64,000 bases of DNA, from the NCBI GenBank assembly GCA_038380795.1, contig CM076280.1, positions 10,527,501 to 10,591,500 of the forward strand, given 5' to 3'. Both the position numbers and the translations under genes were made by a program. A model generated the notes under the pieces. That model saw only the letters and a list, made by a program, of their open reading frames with translations. It made no database searches and was not told where the DNA came from. The stretch comes from Pyrocephalus nanus (taxonomy: Eukaryota > Chordata > Aves > Passeriformes > Tyrannidae). Below are positions 12,135 to 24,050 of this stretch, piece by piece. Every line of letters begins with the position of its first letter. Position 1 is the first letter of the stretch.

Positions 12135-13789
12135 GTAATTCCAGGAGATAACGTTCTATTTAAGCTTTTATTGGCACTACAAAAGCCAGAGCATATGGTT
12201 GATTGTTAAATGAGCCTCAGCCTTGGAAGGGGTACAGCCCTGCATTAATAACAGACTTGCACTACTGAGACTTCCTCTTTAAACTACTTTTTGTCTTTAG
12301 CCCATCCAAAATTTTTGCCTATAGCCCACAGAGGGAAGAGGAACTGTACCAGTCCCGTGCTGCACACATTTAATTCCTGATGTGCTAATGGAGTGCCCAG
12401 GCTGCTGTCAGGGTTTTCCACGTGCTCAGAGCTCATTTTGGTGCATGGGGGACTGATGAACTCCTGCAGCAAACTTAGTTTGGGAGTTCTTTGGGATCTG
12501 ATTATCATTTGTTTATTCCCAACAAACCTAATATGCCAAATATTTTTAGGCACGATGAGATTGGTTTAGGTTGGAGGAGAAGATGGTGAGTGCTGCATGA
12601 CGAAGGATGAAGTTGCTCTATTTTCTTTGGAATTGGAAAGGGGAATGACTCATCCTCCAGAACTAGGGCACTGGCAGACCCCAGAATGCATGGAGGGCTT
12701 TTAGATCTGTGTGAACGAGGAGAGCTGCCTCCCTTTCTGGCTCCTTGTGTGGATGGCATTGTCCAGGGAAGCTTTTTGGGCAGGAGCACCCCCACGAGGA
12801 GGGACCCCACGGAGGGGGACACCAGCAGCACTCTGACTACAGCACCTGGAATCTGCTTTTAATGATGATGAAAATATTCTGAGGAATGCCACTTGTGCTT
12901 GGGTAGTGCCTGTCCCTACTTCCCTCCCAGTCAGCAGCTTAAAGATCCAAGGACAGTCTGAGAATTCAGCCTGGCCTCACACGGTACCTGCATTTATACC
13001 AAGGCTGCTTTGTCCTGCAATATGCAAATCAGCCTTTTAATGGGGTTCCTTTGCAAAATATTTCTTGAACCAGAAAGTTAATTACTGATCTCTAATTAAT
13101 GGCTGTGTTAGGAGGCTGGAAAAATCAGAGAGCTGCTTTGAAGGAGAGATGCAGGAGGAAGTCACCGTTTCTCCCCAGAACCTGTGATGTTCCTCATCTT
13201 CTGCTCATGATATTAGAAAGCTTAGAAACTGGTATTTTTAAAAGGGGAATGTTGTTAATGGAAAAAGAGGGGGTTGAGGGGGGTGTTTTTTGTGAGTCAC
13301 TGAAACAAACAAAAATAATTGAATTGACCCCGAGAGGGTCAGAGAGAGACTGAAAACAACGTGGGGCCTTTCAGCTTCTCCCAAGGCAACAGCGAGGTCT
13401 CAACTGTTCCCCCTGTTAATGTGGCTTTTGCACATGCATGTGGCTTTATATCTGGGGCTGCCTGAGGGAAATGGATTCTCCATTCTCAAAGAAATACAGA
13501 AACACTTGTCCTACACATTCCATCCACCTTTCTCCCTGAACAGGGCAGTCGTGCCTGACACCTCCCAGGAAAGGCTGTATTAACCCCTAGACATCCTTCA
13601 AGCTGTAATAGGATGTCAAGGGGAGGACTGAGAGGCTGGAATTACTTTCACAACCTTCTTCCCTTCTTCTGTGCCCCCTGTTTCCCTGAGAGCCTGGACA
13701 AACAGCCCCGTGCCCCCACCCCGGGCACGGCGGGTGCGTTGACTCCGCTCGGAGCAGAATTATCCAACCCTTCCTGCTCCGGCGTGTGC

Positions 13790-14190
13790 GGCGCTGCTGG
13801 GCTAATTGGCTTCGTGCATCTCACAATTAGCTTGCAAAAATATGTTTTGCATCCCTGACCTTTTCTCTATAAGCAAGGCCATTGTTTCCCTGTCCTGCTT
13901 AATTACAAAATAGAGTGTTGTGCGAGGATAGAGATGACACCGTCGGATCGTCGGCTCTAATTTGACGAGACGTCGTAATGGGGAGTTTTCATACTGAGGG
14001 CACCAAATTAGTGTAGCGTGAAGCCACATCTCTCTAAACCTACTAAATAAGGAGAAGTTAATTTTATGCTCCATCTTTTTGACGTTTGCAATCAAAGCAT
14101 TGTATTCCAGCTGCAGATGGTTAGCGCGTGAGGGATGTTCGGGCAGCGCCGACAATCGGAAGGCATTGTCTCCGCGGCGCAGGATCAGGT
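13790..14190. promoter_or_regulatory. Candidate conserved non-coding element / enhancer
   Basis: An AT-rich core dense in homeodomain-type words (GGGCTAATTGG, CACAATTAG, GCTTAATTAC, CTCTAATTTG, CAAATTAG, GTTAATTTTA) carries unusually many CpG dinucleotides for AT-rich DNA, for example CGTCGGATCGTCGG and GACGAGACGTCG around 13940-13975. CpG retained outside a CpG island, with a CAGCTG E-box at 14109, is typical of constrained regulatory DNA. A 117-codon open frame on the − strand spans it but resembles no protein I know. The call rests on composition; no alignment was possible. Confidence 0.4.
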
Positions 14191-14689
14191 TGATGAATGG
14201 GCAGAAGGATGCTTGCTTTCACTTGCCTGCTCTCCCAGGCTGAATACATGTTATTGACTCATCTGGCCACTGCCTGGCAGCCCTGGCATCCCCGCACACC
14301 TCAGGGGTACAAGCAGAGAGCTGCGCTCGTGGCCCCTCGGCACAGGCTGGGGGTGGGGGTGGCAGTTCCACTGCCCTGTGGCTGAGGGTGTCTCCATACC
14401 CTTCAGATCAAAGGCAGGCACTGCTTCCCCACTGCGTGAATGTTTTGTTTCCAAACAGGCTGTTCATTGCCTTTGCCCTGGTGAGGTTTCCCTGTGCTTG
14501 GTTTCAGTGCAGTTACATTAGCACTGCTCTTCATGTCAGTGAACACAGGGGGAAAAAAGGGGAAAAAATGCAATCACTGCAGCTTTCCTACCAGAAGATG
14601 CTTTCTGTTCCTTCCAGACCCTTCTCTTTGCTGTTTTAATTATCATTTGATTACAATAGATACTAAGATAGTTCTACCCCAGGCTTAAG

Positions 14690-14825
14690 CATTCCCCTGC
14701 CATGGGCAGGGACATCTTCCACTCAGCAACCTGGTCAGTGGAACCTGCCCATGGCAGAGGTTGGAATGAGATGAGCTTTAAGGTCCCCTCCAACCCAAAC
14801 CATCCTGGGATTCTGGGATTCTGGC
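14690..14825 (+). mobile_element. Head-to-head pair of CR1 3' fragments
   Basis: Bases 14690-14735 read as the reverse complement of the CR1 phrase 'ggaagatgtccctgcccatgg'. Bases from about 14736 read forward: 'cagtggaacctgcccatggcag', 'ttggaatgagatgagctttaagg', 'cccaaaccatcctgggattctg'. The two halves can pair into an imperfect stem with a 6-base bulge. The right half runs to the CR1 tail on +. Its junction is described under findings. Confidence 0.8.
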
Positions 14826-15789
14826 ACTCAGTGAAAACTGCTCGTGATGAAGCCATCACTTGTACACCGAGGGGAACAGTCCTTTTCCCAGCTCACGTGT
14901 TCCCCTTCCAGCAGATCCTGGCATCACACAATCCTGGGAGGGTCAGCAAGTGGATTCAATGGGAAATTGTTATCTAAAGGGTGATTTTTGTTTGAACCAA
15001 GTCCTGTAGCTGCAGAGCAGCAGGAAGATGGCAGAGCAGGGACTTTCTCTGGCAGTGTGCAGCAGCGTTTATTGGGATATAACTGTACCCTCAGATTCTG
15101 CCCCAGACACTGTCTGGCCATGGGGGAGGGATGTCCAATTGACCTCTGCTTCCATTTCCCATCTTCCATGGAATTTCCCATCTCACAGGAGCTTGTTGGC
15201 TCACATTTTGCTGTCCTCTACTCTGCCATTTCTGTTGGCATTTAGTGTAAGCAATAAACGGCTTTCTCTTCTGGAAGGAAGGGATGTTAAAAACCCCAAT
15301 GTTTAAACCCAGCTTTCACCCCTCTCTTTATTGAAAACCTTGCAAAACCTTGACTGGAAAGCCTGTGTGAGGGACAGAGAGTTGGCAGGTGAACATGAGA
15401 GTGAGGAGGGGAAGGATTCCAGGCCTTTGTTGGGGGCTGGGAACGCCGGTGTCTGACGGGTGTACCTTGTTAGCCCGTTTTGTCTGGCAGTGCTCGGGCA
15501 CCGACATCGCTGATTGTAGCTGGAGGCGGCAGCCCGAGCTCACTGCTGGCTGCTGCTTGTACAGAGCACTGGGGATAATGATCTTCAAGACTTGTGAATA
15601 CCAAATCACTCTGTCAGGTTCATCCATCAGCTGGGAGGGAGTTAAAAAAACCCAGACTGAGGAAAAAATATGCTCCTCCGGCCTTCCTCCTACCATCCTC
15701 GGTAATAAAACCTTGTGATGTGCAGCCTCTGAAATGATGACTGGAGAGATTTCAGGTGGATTGTGCACATGTGGATGTCTTCTCATAAT

Positions 15790-16060
15790 CCTGGTATTGT
15801 GATCTTGTTGATCTGCTTGGCATTGTTTATAATTTTAATTTTCAGAGCAATGCAGAGTGTCTCGCTTACGTTCTCCTCCACAAAATTCAGGTCAGGTGTG
15901 ATGAAAAGAAGCAAGAACTGATTTTAATTGAATTAAACCGATGCATTTTAGCTGGAATTAAAATGTAATTTGTTTAAAAATACCGAACTGATTTGTATTA
16001 AAGCCAGAAATATGAATTTAGCTTTAATCCACGTGTGTTACATAAGTAATTATATGAGAA
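15790..16060. promoter_or_regulatory. Candidate AT-rich regulatory element
   Basis: Dense TTAATT, AATTAAA and ATTAAAG words (for example TTTTAATTGAATTAAACC near 15922) occur together with TTTACATAAGTAATTA-like sequence at 16040. No repeat family is recognisable. The guess of conservation is from base composition only. Confidence 0.3.
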
Positions 16061-16812
16061 GGGGATGTGGCGTGCCCTGTACATGATTGATGGTGTGCAG
16101 GAGGGCGGCTTTCCCTCATTCCAGAGGGTGGAAATATCTTAGGAATTGTAAAGGCAGAGGTGTTACATCAGGCTGTCCCCTTTGCTCACATTTACAGGTG
16201 TCTGTGGGATTAAGCTGGGCCTGCACCCCCCATATTCCATGAGGGATCACCCACATCCCCCATCCAAACGCTCTCCACAGGAATCCTCCTGCAGAGGGGG
16301 CCTGTGGTGGTTCCCAAGTGATTTCCATAACTCAGCTGTATGTACCCTGAATTATTAATACGTTGCTGTCCTGGCTGTGTGGGGAGATTTGTTCCATTAG
16401 GGATGTGTTTGTTGCTGTAGAGCAGCACTTTACATGATGGGGATGCACAGAGGGAGACAGAGGGGAGGATTTATATATTAAATTATTTCACTGAGAGCAA
16501 AGTTTTCCCCAATGCCTGGCTTCTGAGGGTTGAGATGAAAGACTGAGGGCTGCTTTGCGCACCTTGGGGTCTGGTGTTTGTCCTCTCAGCCTGGGCGTGA
16601 TCCCCCTGGGCACCAACCAAGGGCAAGTGCCATGGGGATGTGACATCCCCTGGTGAGGGTCGATGTGCTCCTGTATCACCACCTGATCCATCACAGGCCA
16701 CTGGGATTGTCCCCAGGCATGGACAGACCAGGGCAGGGTGGACACAGATCCTTTGGGCACTTCCTCAGCCATCCAGTTCTCTGGAATCTGTGACATGGAG
16801 AGTGTGGAGCAT

Positions 16813-16842
16813 GCGTGTGTGTGTCAGTGTGTGTGTGTATGT
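16813..16842. repeat. Imperfect (GT)n microsatellite
   Basis: GT repeats interrupted once by CA (gcgtgtgtgtgtcagtgtgtgtgtgtatg). Confidence 0.85.
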
Positions 16843-17869
16843 CTGGCATTTCCGATCCCACAACAACGTGTTTCTTGCTGCCTCGTGGCATCTGCACAGT
16901 TTTAGTCCTGGCTACTGCTAAATACAGTCAGAAGGTAATCTGAATTCAAGTACCAGATCAAGAGGTTCAGCTTAGGGCTGTTGTAAAGGGGAGGGACACC
17001 TGCAGTGTGTGATGCCTCCTAGACTTTGACATTCTGGGGCAGTGCAGGAAACTGAGGTACAAAATTTGCCTGGGTTTGAGCTCTTTTATTTTAACTTCCG
17101 TGCTTTCAGACCGTGAGGTTTGAAGTGGTTTGAAAACACAGGGCAGCACGTTTGATTTCTTTTTGGTGCCTGCTGAAATTGTGGCTTTAACGCTGCCCCT
17201 TCATAGTTCTCGTCCTGCCGTGGCACTGCCCTGGACTGTGGCATTTCCTGCCTTCTCCTGGTTGGAAAGACATGTTATTTGTGCAGTGTGTGTGTGTGGG
17301 TGAGCAGGGTGCAATTAGTGCAGTGACACAGGGCCACGTGCAGGGGGGTGCCTTGGGGGGCCCTGGGCACCCAGAGACACCCCAGGAACCTCCGGGTGCT
17401 CTCCGGGCCTTTCCTGCATGGGATGTTGCACCCACAGAGCTCCCTGCAGGAACCTCTCCAGCTCACCCCCAATTAATTACTCACTGATCATCACTCAGAC
17501 CTTATGGATTAGGGAGCAGGGAGGAGGGTTGGCAGGGGGTGGATGGAAGATGGAGCAATTTGGATTGCAATTAGTATTTCATTTCTTGCCTCGCTCCCTG
17601 TTTGCTTAAATTGGAGGTTGCGGGTTAGAACCAAGCAAGGATTTATGTCCCAGCACTGGAAGTTCCCTGTGCACCAGAAAACAGCAAATCCACTGCAGTC
17701 CTTAAGCTTCCCAAAGGGATCAAACACTCAGCCGGTCTGAGGAGCTGAAATGTCAGGGGAGCACATTTTGCTTAGAAAATGCTGTGAGGGAACAGCAGTG
17801 CCAGGTCTGCCAGAGCAGGGACTTCAGAGTGAGAACAGAACTGGATGTTGTCCCTCTCCTTTCCAAGGG

Positions 17870-18116
17870 AAGGGCTGGAGCTGTGTCAGGAGAGGGTTAG
17901 GTTGGATCTCAGGGAAAGGTTCTTCCCCCACAGGGTGGTTGGCACTGAACAGGCTCCCCAGGGCAGGGGGCACAGCCCCAAGGCTGCCAGAGCTCCAGGA
18001 GGGTTTGGACAACACTCTGAGGGACAGGGGGGGATTGTTGGGGTGTCTGTGCAGGGCCAGGAGCTGGACTGGATCCTTATGGGTCCCCCCAGTTTCAGGA
18101 TATTCTGTGATTCTGT
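17870..18116 (+). mobile_element. CR1 LINE, 3'-end fragment of a second CR1 subtype
   Basis: It contains 'ggttaggttggatctcagg', 'aggttcttcccccacagg', 'gcactgaacaggctcccc', 'agggcagggggcacagcccc', 'ggtttggacaacactctgag', 'gcagggccaggagctggact' and the tail 'caggatattctgtgattctg'. These phrases are those of the CR1 group whose tail reads AGGATATTCT, distinct from the other copies here. 5'-truncated and diverged. Confidence 0.88.
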
Positions 18117-20400
18117 CACCCATTATGTCCCTGCTCTCCTTCCTAACTCCTGGAGTGGGCTCCTTGCCAGGACTGTTCCACAGGGATTACAGTGGGACAG
18201 ATCCATCCCAGAAGCTCAAACCCATCTGGGGGAGCAGCCCCACCACAGCCAACGTTACCCCCAACCCACCAGGACCAGGACCCCGTGACAGGGAGTGGAA
18301 TTTGGAGCTCAGTCATTCCAACACTGTTACAAGAGTTGGAAACTCTGCTGCACCAGTGAGACTGTGTCTAATGTTGAAACCTCAGGGGGTTTTTGATTAT
18401 ACCAGTAACCACAGTCTGGGTCACACTTTGCAATAATTATCCTGATGTCTGAGAGGTTGTTAGAACATCCCTGGAGGAAGGGGCCTGGTTGCATCAGAGA
18501 AGAATTTAGAGGTATATGCTGGCAAACCTTCAGCACTAGAGATTTATTTAAGTTAGTTCTTTTAATTGCTTTCCTGCATCCCTGTTCTGTTGTAAGCTCT
18601 CTGAGCCATCCAGGGAAGTGAGTTAGCTCACATTAATCTCCTCAATCCTTCTTCCTTTAACTAGTTACTCCCAGCTTCATTTACACGGGCATTTGAGCCC
18701 TACAGAGTGGGTAATAATTGTGTTTTAACATGTTCCAACAGAAGATAGAAGATAGGAAAAACCATCAGCCGACTGCGGCATTGGAAGGTTTTTTGACTCT
18801 CATCTCTTACACGTGGCTTCTGATCTTTGTATAACACTGCTGCTTCTCGAGGCTCTTGGCAGCCCTGTGATATGTATTCATAAAGCAATCCCAATCCTTG
18901 AGTGAAGTCTGCAAGAAAAGGGCAAAGAATTATTTATCTTTTTTTTTTTTCATTATCGCGGCCCTCTCGTACCTGCTCTGACACGCACTCGAGGGAAGTC
19001 CTCCTTGATGCCTTTATATCTGCAGCTCCCTCCCTGCACAAAGCAGGACGGGGTGTCTCACCCTGCTCAGATAAAGTCACTCATGCTGAGGCTCTCACTC
19101 ACTTTATTGGTCCCAGCCTCTCCCAGAACAGGCAGAGCCTCCAGCACCCTCAGCCAGAGCGAACGTTGTGATGGCAGGGCAGTGACAAACAGGGGGAGGG
19201 ACACGGAGCCCAGTGCCAGCCCCTGACTCCAGAGCTTGCATCTCTCCTCTGAAAAAAATGTCTGAAAAAATGATAGCAATGATGCTGTTTGAGTCGGGTG
19301 AAGTTTTTGGTCTCAATTACACCTCGTATCAATGAGCTCCACAGACACGGTGAGATGTCTGATACATAATTTATAGCCCTGACGTTTTTTAATCTCTTGT
19401 TCATTATCTTTCATCTTTATTATCTGTTTGTTGGCCACTTTTGTAAAAGACAGTAAACAGAAACAGGCGGTTTATTCCTTATTTCAGCAGGCCTTATTTG
19501 CTGATAATTTGTCGTGTCATCTCTCCTTGTCTTTTCCAGCTAAAGAGACTCCTCTCGGGCTGTTTCCCGTGGTTTTTATCACTCCTCGAGGCTTTCCCTA
19601 ATCAGTGTGTGTGGCACATGCACGTTATTATGCTGTGGGGAGAAACACCTGCTTTCTTTGCACTGACATACCTGTTGTGGGCTTCTCTGAGCAGCAGGGA
19701 CAGAGGCTCCAGGGCTCCCAGGGGACAGAGATTCCAGGGCTCCTGGATGCTCCCTCAGCCCAGGCTCGGCACGACCTGCTGCCTTTTCTCCAGCCTCCCT
19801 TTCCCTCCCCGAGACTCCTCATCCCTGCTTGTCCTTTTGCTAAAATGCAGGGCTCTGTGGTCAGCATTACACAGAGGAACAGGATATAAAATAATGGGGC
19901 CAATAATGGTGGAAATGCCCCAGAGGAGCAGGAGTGCAGCCTGTGGAACAGCAGCTGCAGCAGAGGCGTTCAGGTTATCAGTGTGGGGCTGTTCTGTGCC
20001 GAGGGGGCTGAGGTTGCTGCATCCTGGGAACCCTGGCAATGAGCAGGGACATCTTCCAGTAACAGCTCTTAGAAATGAAAGCAACAACAACAAAAAAATC
20101 CTCTGTGGGGATTTAACTCTGACTGACAGCTCAGGGATCTCCTCTCCCTGCCTGAGAGCTGGACTCAGGTCACCAGGCTGGGTCCAGGCAACCAAATGGT
20201 GGCTTTTAATTGTTTCAGTCCTGTTTGAAAACTCTCATCAGTGATTTCCTGGGCTGACTGGCCTGGCATTGGTGTCCTGAACTCAGGTTAGATTATATTA
20301 TTTTTCCAAATTAACATGCCAAACAGGACTTGACCTAAATAATTCCACCAATCCAATAGTAAGTCTGAAGGTTTTAGAAGTATCAAGTTTAAACATTCAA
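18117..20400. other. Unique intronic sequence
   Basis: A T12 tract lies at 18939-18950. Around 19698-19746 a roughly 24-base phrase (gggacagaggctccagggct) occurs twice. An AT-rich, GATA-word-containing block lies at 19380-19520. No exon was recognised. Confidence 0.5.
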
Positions 20401-20679
20401 GAGGGGGACTTTTGCAAGGGTATGTTGTGATAGAATAAGGGGAAATGGCTTCAAGCTGCCAGAGAGCAGGGTTAGATGGGATATTGTGAAGGAATTAATC
20501 TCTTTGAGAGGGGAGAGACCCTGGCACAGATTTCTCATCCCTGGAAGTGTCCAAGGTCAGACTGGACAGAGCTTGGAGCAACCTGGACTAGTGGAAGGTG
20601 TCCCTTCCCATGGTAGGGGGGTGGAATGACATGGTCTGTAGGGTCCTTTCCAAGCCAAACCAATCTGTAACTCCGTGAT
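20401..20679 (+). mobile_element. CR1 LINE, 3'-end fragment
   Basis: It begins 'gagggggacttttgcaagg' and 'aaggggaaatggcttcaagc', proceeds through 'ccctggcacagatt', 'catccctggaagtgtccaagg', 'ttggagcaacctggactag', 'tggaaggtgtcccttccc', and ends 'tccaagccaaaccaatctg'. It is one of the longest CR1 copies in the window and includes part of the region before the conserved 3' end. Diverged, not coding. Confidence 0.9.
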
Positions 20680-22258
20680 AATTCCACAGTCCCTGATTTC
20701 ACCCATCCCCTTACCCTGCTTTGTTCCAAGTCCGTGGCATTCCTGCTCCTTGCTCCAGTGAGCCCCAGGCTGGAGCAGTGCCAGTGTTCCCAGAACAGCC
20801 TGTGCTGTATCACCTGCATCTTGGCATTTTTATTTCCTCCTGTGTGATGTGTTGAAACCACAGCCCTTGTCACTGATAAGCTGAGAAAGCATCATTCAGC
20901 CCTGAGTAGTTTTTTGGACACTTTTCTTCCTCTGACACGTTTTTCTTTCTATAAATGTCAGTGCATAAGGAGCACAGGATTAAATCTGATTTGTGCTCCT
21001 GGTGTTTGGTACATAAAGAACAACACTTGGGTGTCAGTGAAACACACTGGAGGAAGTGGCTCCTCCTAAGTGTGTTCAGCCCTAGGATTGAGTTTGGCAG
21101 AACCCACTGGATACCTCTGGAGATGGAATAGCTTGAAACAGTGATTACAGCTAATTCCATTGGCTACAACTACCTGGGAACCTTCAAAATCAGACCCACT
21201 TTGTCCCACCTGAAAAACCTGCCGAGAAAACGTTGTCATTTTTTCGGTGGAAAAATTATTTGAGTGACTGATCACCCAACTGGAAAAAAGTCTTGAAATG
21301 GAGCAGTTTGTGGTGATCACTGAGGATGGGCTGTTTTGTCCAGGGATTTTATCTGCCATTTCCATCAGAAAGTGCTCTGGGAAGTGTTTGATCTCAGTCC
21401 AGTGCCCTGCTCTGAGGAGCTGTTTGTTGTGCTGCTCCTGAGGTCACCGAGCTCCCAGTTTTCTGTGGCAGGGCATCCAATTTATAGAAACCTCGTCACA
21501 CACCAATTTTGAAGGTTCCACGTGTCCCTGCCGTGGCCAGAGTCATTTTGCATTAACTAGAAGCCCACTGCCAGTAATTTTGGTCAGCAGAGGCCTCTTT
21601 TCCCAGAGCTCATCTTTGCACTGCCCTTTTCCACGATACAAGAGGTCACTTTATTCCATGTCCATAAATTTGTGGAAAAATCTCACTTTTTTTTTTTTTG
21701 TTATGGCCACAAGCTGCTGCTGCTGCTCAGCTGGAACTAGCTGGGAACGTGCTCAGTGGTAAATTGGGAGATTGCATAATTATGGCTTACACAACAGCAC
21801 ACACACAGGCAAACAAACCAGGAACTGGTATGTGGGATGGATTTGGGAAGTGTGTGTTGGACGGCTCTCGTATTCCCCACACGAGGAATTCCTGCTCCCT
21901 AATTTAGTAACCCTACATCTGATACATCTGATACATCTGACCTGCAGTGTTCTGGGCAAGGTGGGTGGGTTTGCTCCGAGTTTGGGGGATTTTTGCTTTC
22001 CCGCTCTGCCCAGGCACTCGGAAGGGTGGTGGCTTTCCCGAGCCCACCGAGCGCCTTTGCACCGTGCCAGGGAGTGGTTTTCCACCTCCACAATCAGCAA
22101 TTACGGCTCTGATTTTAAATAACACGCAAACAAAGCAGGCTGCTCTGCTCCCACCCTGGGCTCTGCAGATGGGCAGGGTTCTGAATCCTGCTGGAATAAT
22201 CGCTGAGACTAATTATAGAATTCGGGGAAAGCGGCGGGGCCGCCGTGTCTGCTCAGAG
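20680..22258. other. Unique intronic sequence
   Basis: A T13 tract lies at 21687-21699 and three tandem GATACATCT-like units at 21916-21943. A GC-rich patch precedes the large minisatellite. Nothing else was recognised. Confidence 0.5.
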
Positions 22259-22896
22259 CTGGGAGGGCTGAGCTGGGAGGGCTGAACTGGGAGGGCTGAA
22301 CTGGGAGGGCTGAGCTGGGAGGGCTGAACTGGGAGGGCTGAGCTGGGAGGGCTGAACTAGGAGGGCTGAACTGGGAGGGCTGAGCTGGGCCAGGCTGAAC
22401 TGGGAGGGCTGAACTGAGCCAGGCTGAGCTGGGAGGGCTGAGCTGGGCCAGGCTGAGCTGGGAGGACTGAGCTGGGCCAGGCTGAACTGGGAGAGCTGAA
22501 CTGAGCCAGGCTGAGCTGGGAGGGCTGAGCTGGGCCAGGCTGAGCTGGGAGGGCTGAGCTGAGCCAGGCTGAGCTGGGCCAGGCTGAGCTGGGAGGGCTG
22601 AGCTGGGAGAGCTGAGCTGGGCCAGGCTGAGCTGGGAGGGCTGAGCTGGGAGAGCTGAGCTGGGAGGGCTGAGCTGGGCCAGGCTGAGCTGGGAGGGCTG
22701 AGCTGGGCCAGGCTGAACTGGGAGAGCTGAACTGAGCCAGGCTGAGCTGGGCCAGGCTGAACTGAGCCAGGCTGAACTGGGCCAGGCTGAACTGAGCCAG
22801 GCTGAACTGGGCCAGGCTGAACTGAGCCAGGCTGAGCTGGGCCAGGCTGAACTGAGCCAGGCTGAACTGGGCCAGGCTGAACTGAGCCAGGCTGAG
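22259..22896. repeat. Large G-rich minisatellite, mixed 14/15-bp units (about 44 copies)
   Basis: The array is built from a 14-bp unit CTGGGAGGGCTGAR and 15-bp units CTGGGCCAGGCTGAR and CTGAGCCAGGCTGAR. The left end is mainly 14-mers. The right end (about 22740-22896) is nearly regular alternation of the two 15-mers, a 30-bp higher-order unit. The mix of unit lengths shifts frame, yet all three − strand frames stay open (248, 218 and 189 codons, rich in Ser-Leu-Ala-Gln), so they are not evidence of a protein. The + strand, which is the sense strand of the host gene, is the G-rich one. Confidence 0.96.
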
Positions 22897-23759
22897 CCTT
22901 TTCCAGCACAAACCCAAAGGCAGCAAATCTCCCTGATTTCTCCCCTGTGATTCACTTTGTCTCCACTCTCCTTCCCCTTTGCTGCCCTTGTACTTCCAGG
23001 ATGGGAACGAGGAGCAGCAACGTAGTAAAGAGCTTGAATGGCTGGAAAAATCCTTTCATGGCAAGGAGGATGTGATTGTTACTTATTTATTTTATTTTTG
23101 GTTAATACCACTGGAATACAAATGGGGCTCTGGCGCCTCAGGGCCCTGCATTGGTGGAGTAATTCCTTATGACATGTGTCAGGCTCTGTTTTATTCAGGT
23201 GGGTGGTGTGATATTAAACAAGAAAGCAAGCTTGCATTTCTCTGCAGCTGGATTTACACACACACACTCCTGGCACAGAGCTGCTTATTAGGAGAATGTC
23301 ATCTCCACGCTGCCTGTACCTGAAACGTTCTGTGGGCTTTAAGAGAAATCATCTTAAATCAGTCAGATCACCCAGCTCCAGAGTGCCCTTCCCGCCCTGC
23401 CCTTTGTCCAGGCAGAGATGAGCCTGGGAGAGACGCTCCTTAAGCGATGCTGGAGCCGAAACATTCGTGTCTGAATGGAATATTGATTTTCTAATTGCTG
23501 TGCTGCTGTTAAATGAGTTGTTAGGGGGGAGCAGGGGGAAAGCAAACTCAGACGTGTGACTGCCTGGCTTTGGTTTGGCTCCACCAAACACACCAGGGCT
23601 GTCCATGTGGGGAATTCAGCAAAGGGAGGGAGGTGGGGTTTTTTTTAAGCCTCCAGTCAGGCATTTTGGGAAGTAAAATGCAGCCCCTGTCGTGAAATCT
23701 TTATCACAAAGAATCTTTCTGAGACAACAGAAACGACTATCAGCCACATCAAAACAATA

Positions 23760-24050
23760 AATAATATTTCTTAATATAGTTTCCGAAAATGCAGCATATG
23801 TTATGTGTTCAAACACGTCCTCTTAGCAGAAAAATAGCTTCTTTCTTTTTCTGGAGATTAAAATGCCAAATCAACTAATTACTTTTCTTTGAAAACCTCT
23901 ACCACATAAAACACACACTCTCTCAGTGAGCTAAATTGATTTATATTCCACCATTAATTCTTTATAGCCCATAATTTGCAGAACAACAAAGCTGGTTGGA
24001 AAATGTGCCCTATTAAGGGACAAACAGCTTTCTGAGGAAGATGGAATTAT
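23760..24050. promoter_or_regulatory. Candidate conserved AT-rich regulatory element
   Basis: Contiguous homeodomain-type words (CAACTAATTAC, ACCATTAATTC, CCCATAATTTGC), TGATTTAT and ACAACAAAG SOX-like words occur with few simple repeats. Several − strand frames stay open briefly but match nothing. The call is by appearance only. Confidence 0.35.

Larger units (their letters stand above)
8329..13680. other. Unique intronic sequence after the exon
   Basis: It contains a TATAAATAG word at 8594, a TG7 run at 11051-11064, a T13 tract at 11366-11378 and a T16 tract at 12119-12134. No CR1 or exon was recognised in this 5 kb. Confidence 0.5.
14826..17869. other. Unique intronic sequence with GT runs
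   Basis: The block 15790-16060 is AT-rich and resembles regulatory DNA (listed separately). GT-rich runs occur at 16813-16842 and 17287-17300. No exon was recognised. Confidence 0.5.

Noticed and set aside
13802..14155. A 117-codon − strand open frame
   Set aside because: No recognisable domain; the underlying DNA looks like a regulatory element, and AT/GC words rather than codon structure explain it.
17750..18436. A 228-codon + open frame
   Set aside because: It overlaps a 5'-truncated CR1 3' end and is not in the reverse transcriptase frame; a chance opening.
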